Positions 63,963-64,000 of a stretch of 64,000 nucleotides of DNA are shown here, piece by piece (position 1 is the stretch's first letter; every line of letters begins with the position of its first letter). The notes beneath the pieces are model-generated. The model was not told the origin of the DNA. It saw nothing but the letters and a program-made list of their open reading frames with translations, and made no database searches. Position numbers and translations under genes: made by a program. This stretch comes from Arenicella xantha (GTDB taxonomy: Bacteria; Pseudomonadota; Gammaproteobacteria; Arenicellales; Arenicellaceae), in assembly GCF_003315245.1 (NCBI RefSeq), contig NZ_QNRT01000002.1, positions 604,206 to 668,205 on the forward strand, given 5' to 3'.

Positions 63963-64000
63963 GATAAATTGCGCCTTTACAATCAAATACTGACCTCAAA

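Noticed and set aside
63963-63986. Upstream extension of the small frame near the right edge
   Set aside because: The longer start lacks a ribosome site; even the short form is doubtful.
1-64000. CRISPR arrays, tRNA or rRNA genes, insertion sequences, phage genes
   Set aside because: None was found when reading for direct repeat arrays, conserved RNA segments, transposase motifs or phage structural genes.

Overview
The window looks like chromosome of a free-living, probably marine, Gammaproteobacterium. By eye the G+C content is in the mid-40s percent. The gene repertoire fits that reading: several TonB-dependent receptors, RND efflux, FixJ/NarL/LuxR/LytTR regulators, a lytic polysaccharide monooxygenase, a multihaem cytochrome and an arsenic operon. 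An Arenicella-like genus is a guess, not shown by the sequence. I saw no rRNA, tRNA, CRISPR array, insertion sequence or phage gene. Coding is dense on both strands and broken by intergenic regions rich in inverted repeats.

Layout. 1-1165: end of a beta-helix surface protein. 1298-6026 (minus): a metal-uptake-like cluster of DUF2946 protein, TonB receptor and PepSY membrane protein, plus a cytochrome b561. 6216-7568: a candidate beta-pore-forming protein whose stop codon lies in a tandem repeat. 8075-11096: an SDR and an OafA-type acyltransferase. 11204-13413: a FixJ-type regulator and a kinase whose sensor resembles the plant ethylene-receptor domain. 13964-19097: a receiver-like protein, a TonB protein with a receiver-like N-terminus, and a TonB-dependent receptor, with palindromes and long hairpins in the spacers. 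19202-23208: Crp/Fnr regulator, SDR, and a NarL regulator facing a hybrid kinase. 23491-27534: a TolB-like propeller and an ankyrin protein. 27729-33797: a membrane-anchored linalool dehydratase/isomerase homologue and an RND efflux pair.

34093-41733: a ribbon-helix-helix protein, a second beta-helix protein, a large ATPase-type LuxR regulator, a decayed adhesin-like pseudogene, a lipoprotein and a GlsB-type protein. 41994-49669: a Sde182-like secreted protein, two DUF1566 proteins, a periplasmic protein, a modular AA10 LPMO with a CBM2, and an S9 peptidase catalytic domain without its propeller. 49739-56674: an octahaem cytochrome, an Lrp regulator diverging from a class-V aminotransferase, an exported methyltransferase, and two exported proteins with TonB-C-like folds. 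56756-59935: an exported alpha/beta hydrolase diverging from a membrane LytTR regulator that has repeated sites in front of it. 59972-63680 (minus): arsR-acr3-GAPDH-arsJ, an arsenate/arsenite resistance operon with a palindrome in front of arsR.

The most novel-looking material is the receiver-like/TonB locus with its structured spacers (13724-19097), the ethylene-receptor-like kinase, the pore-former-like protein, and the LytTR direct repeats.
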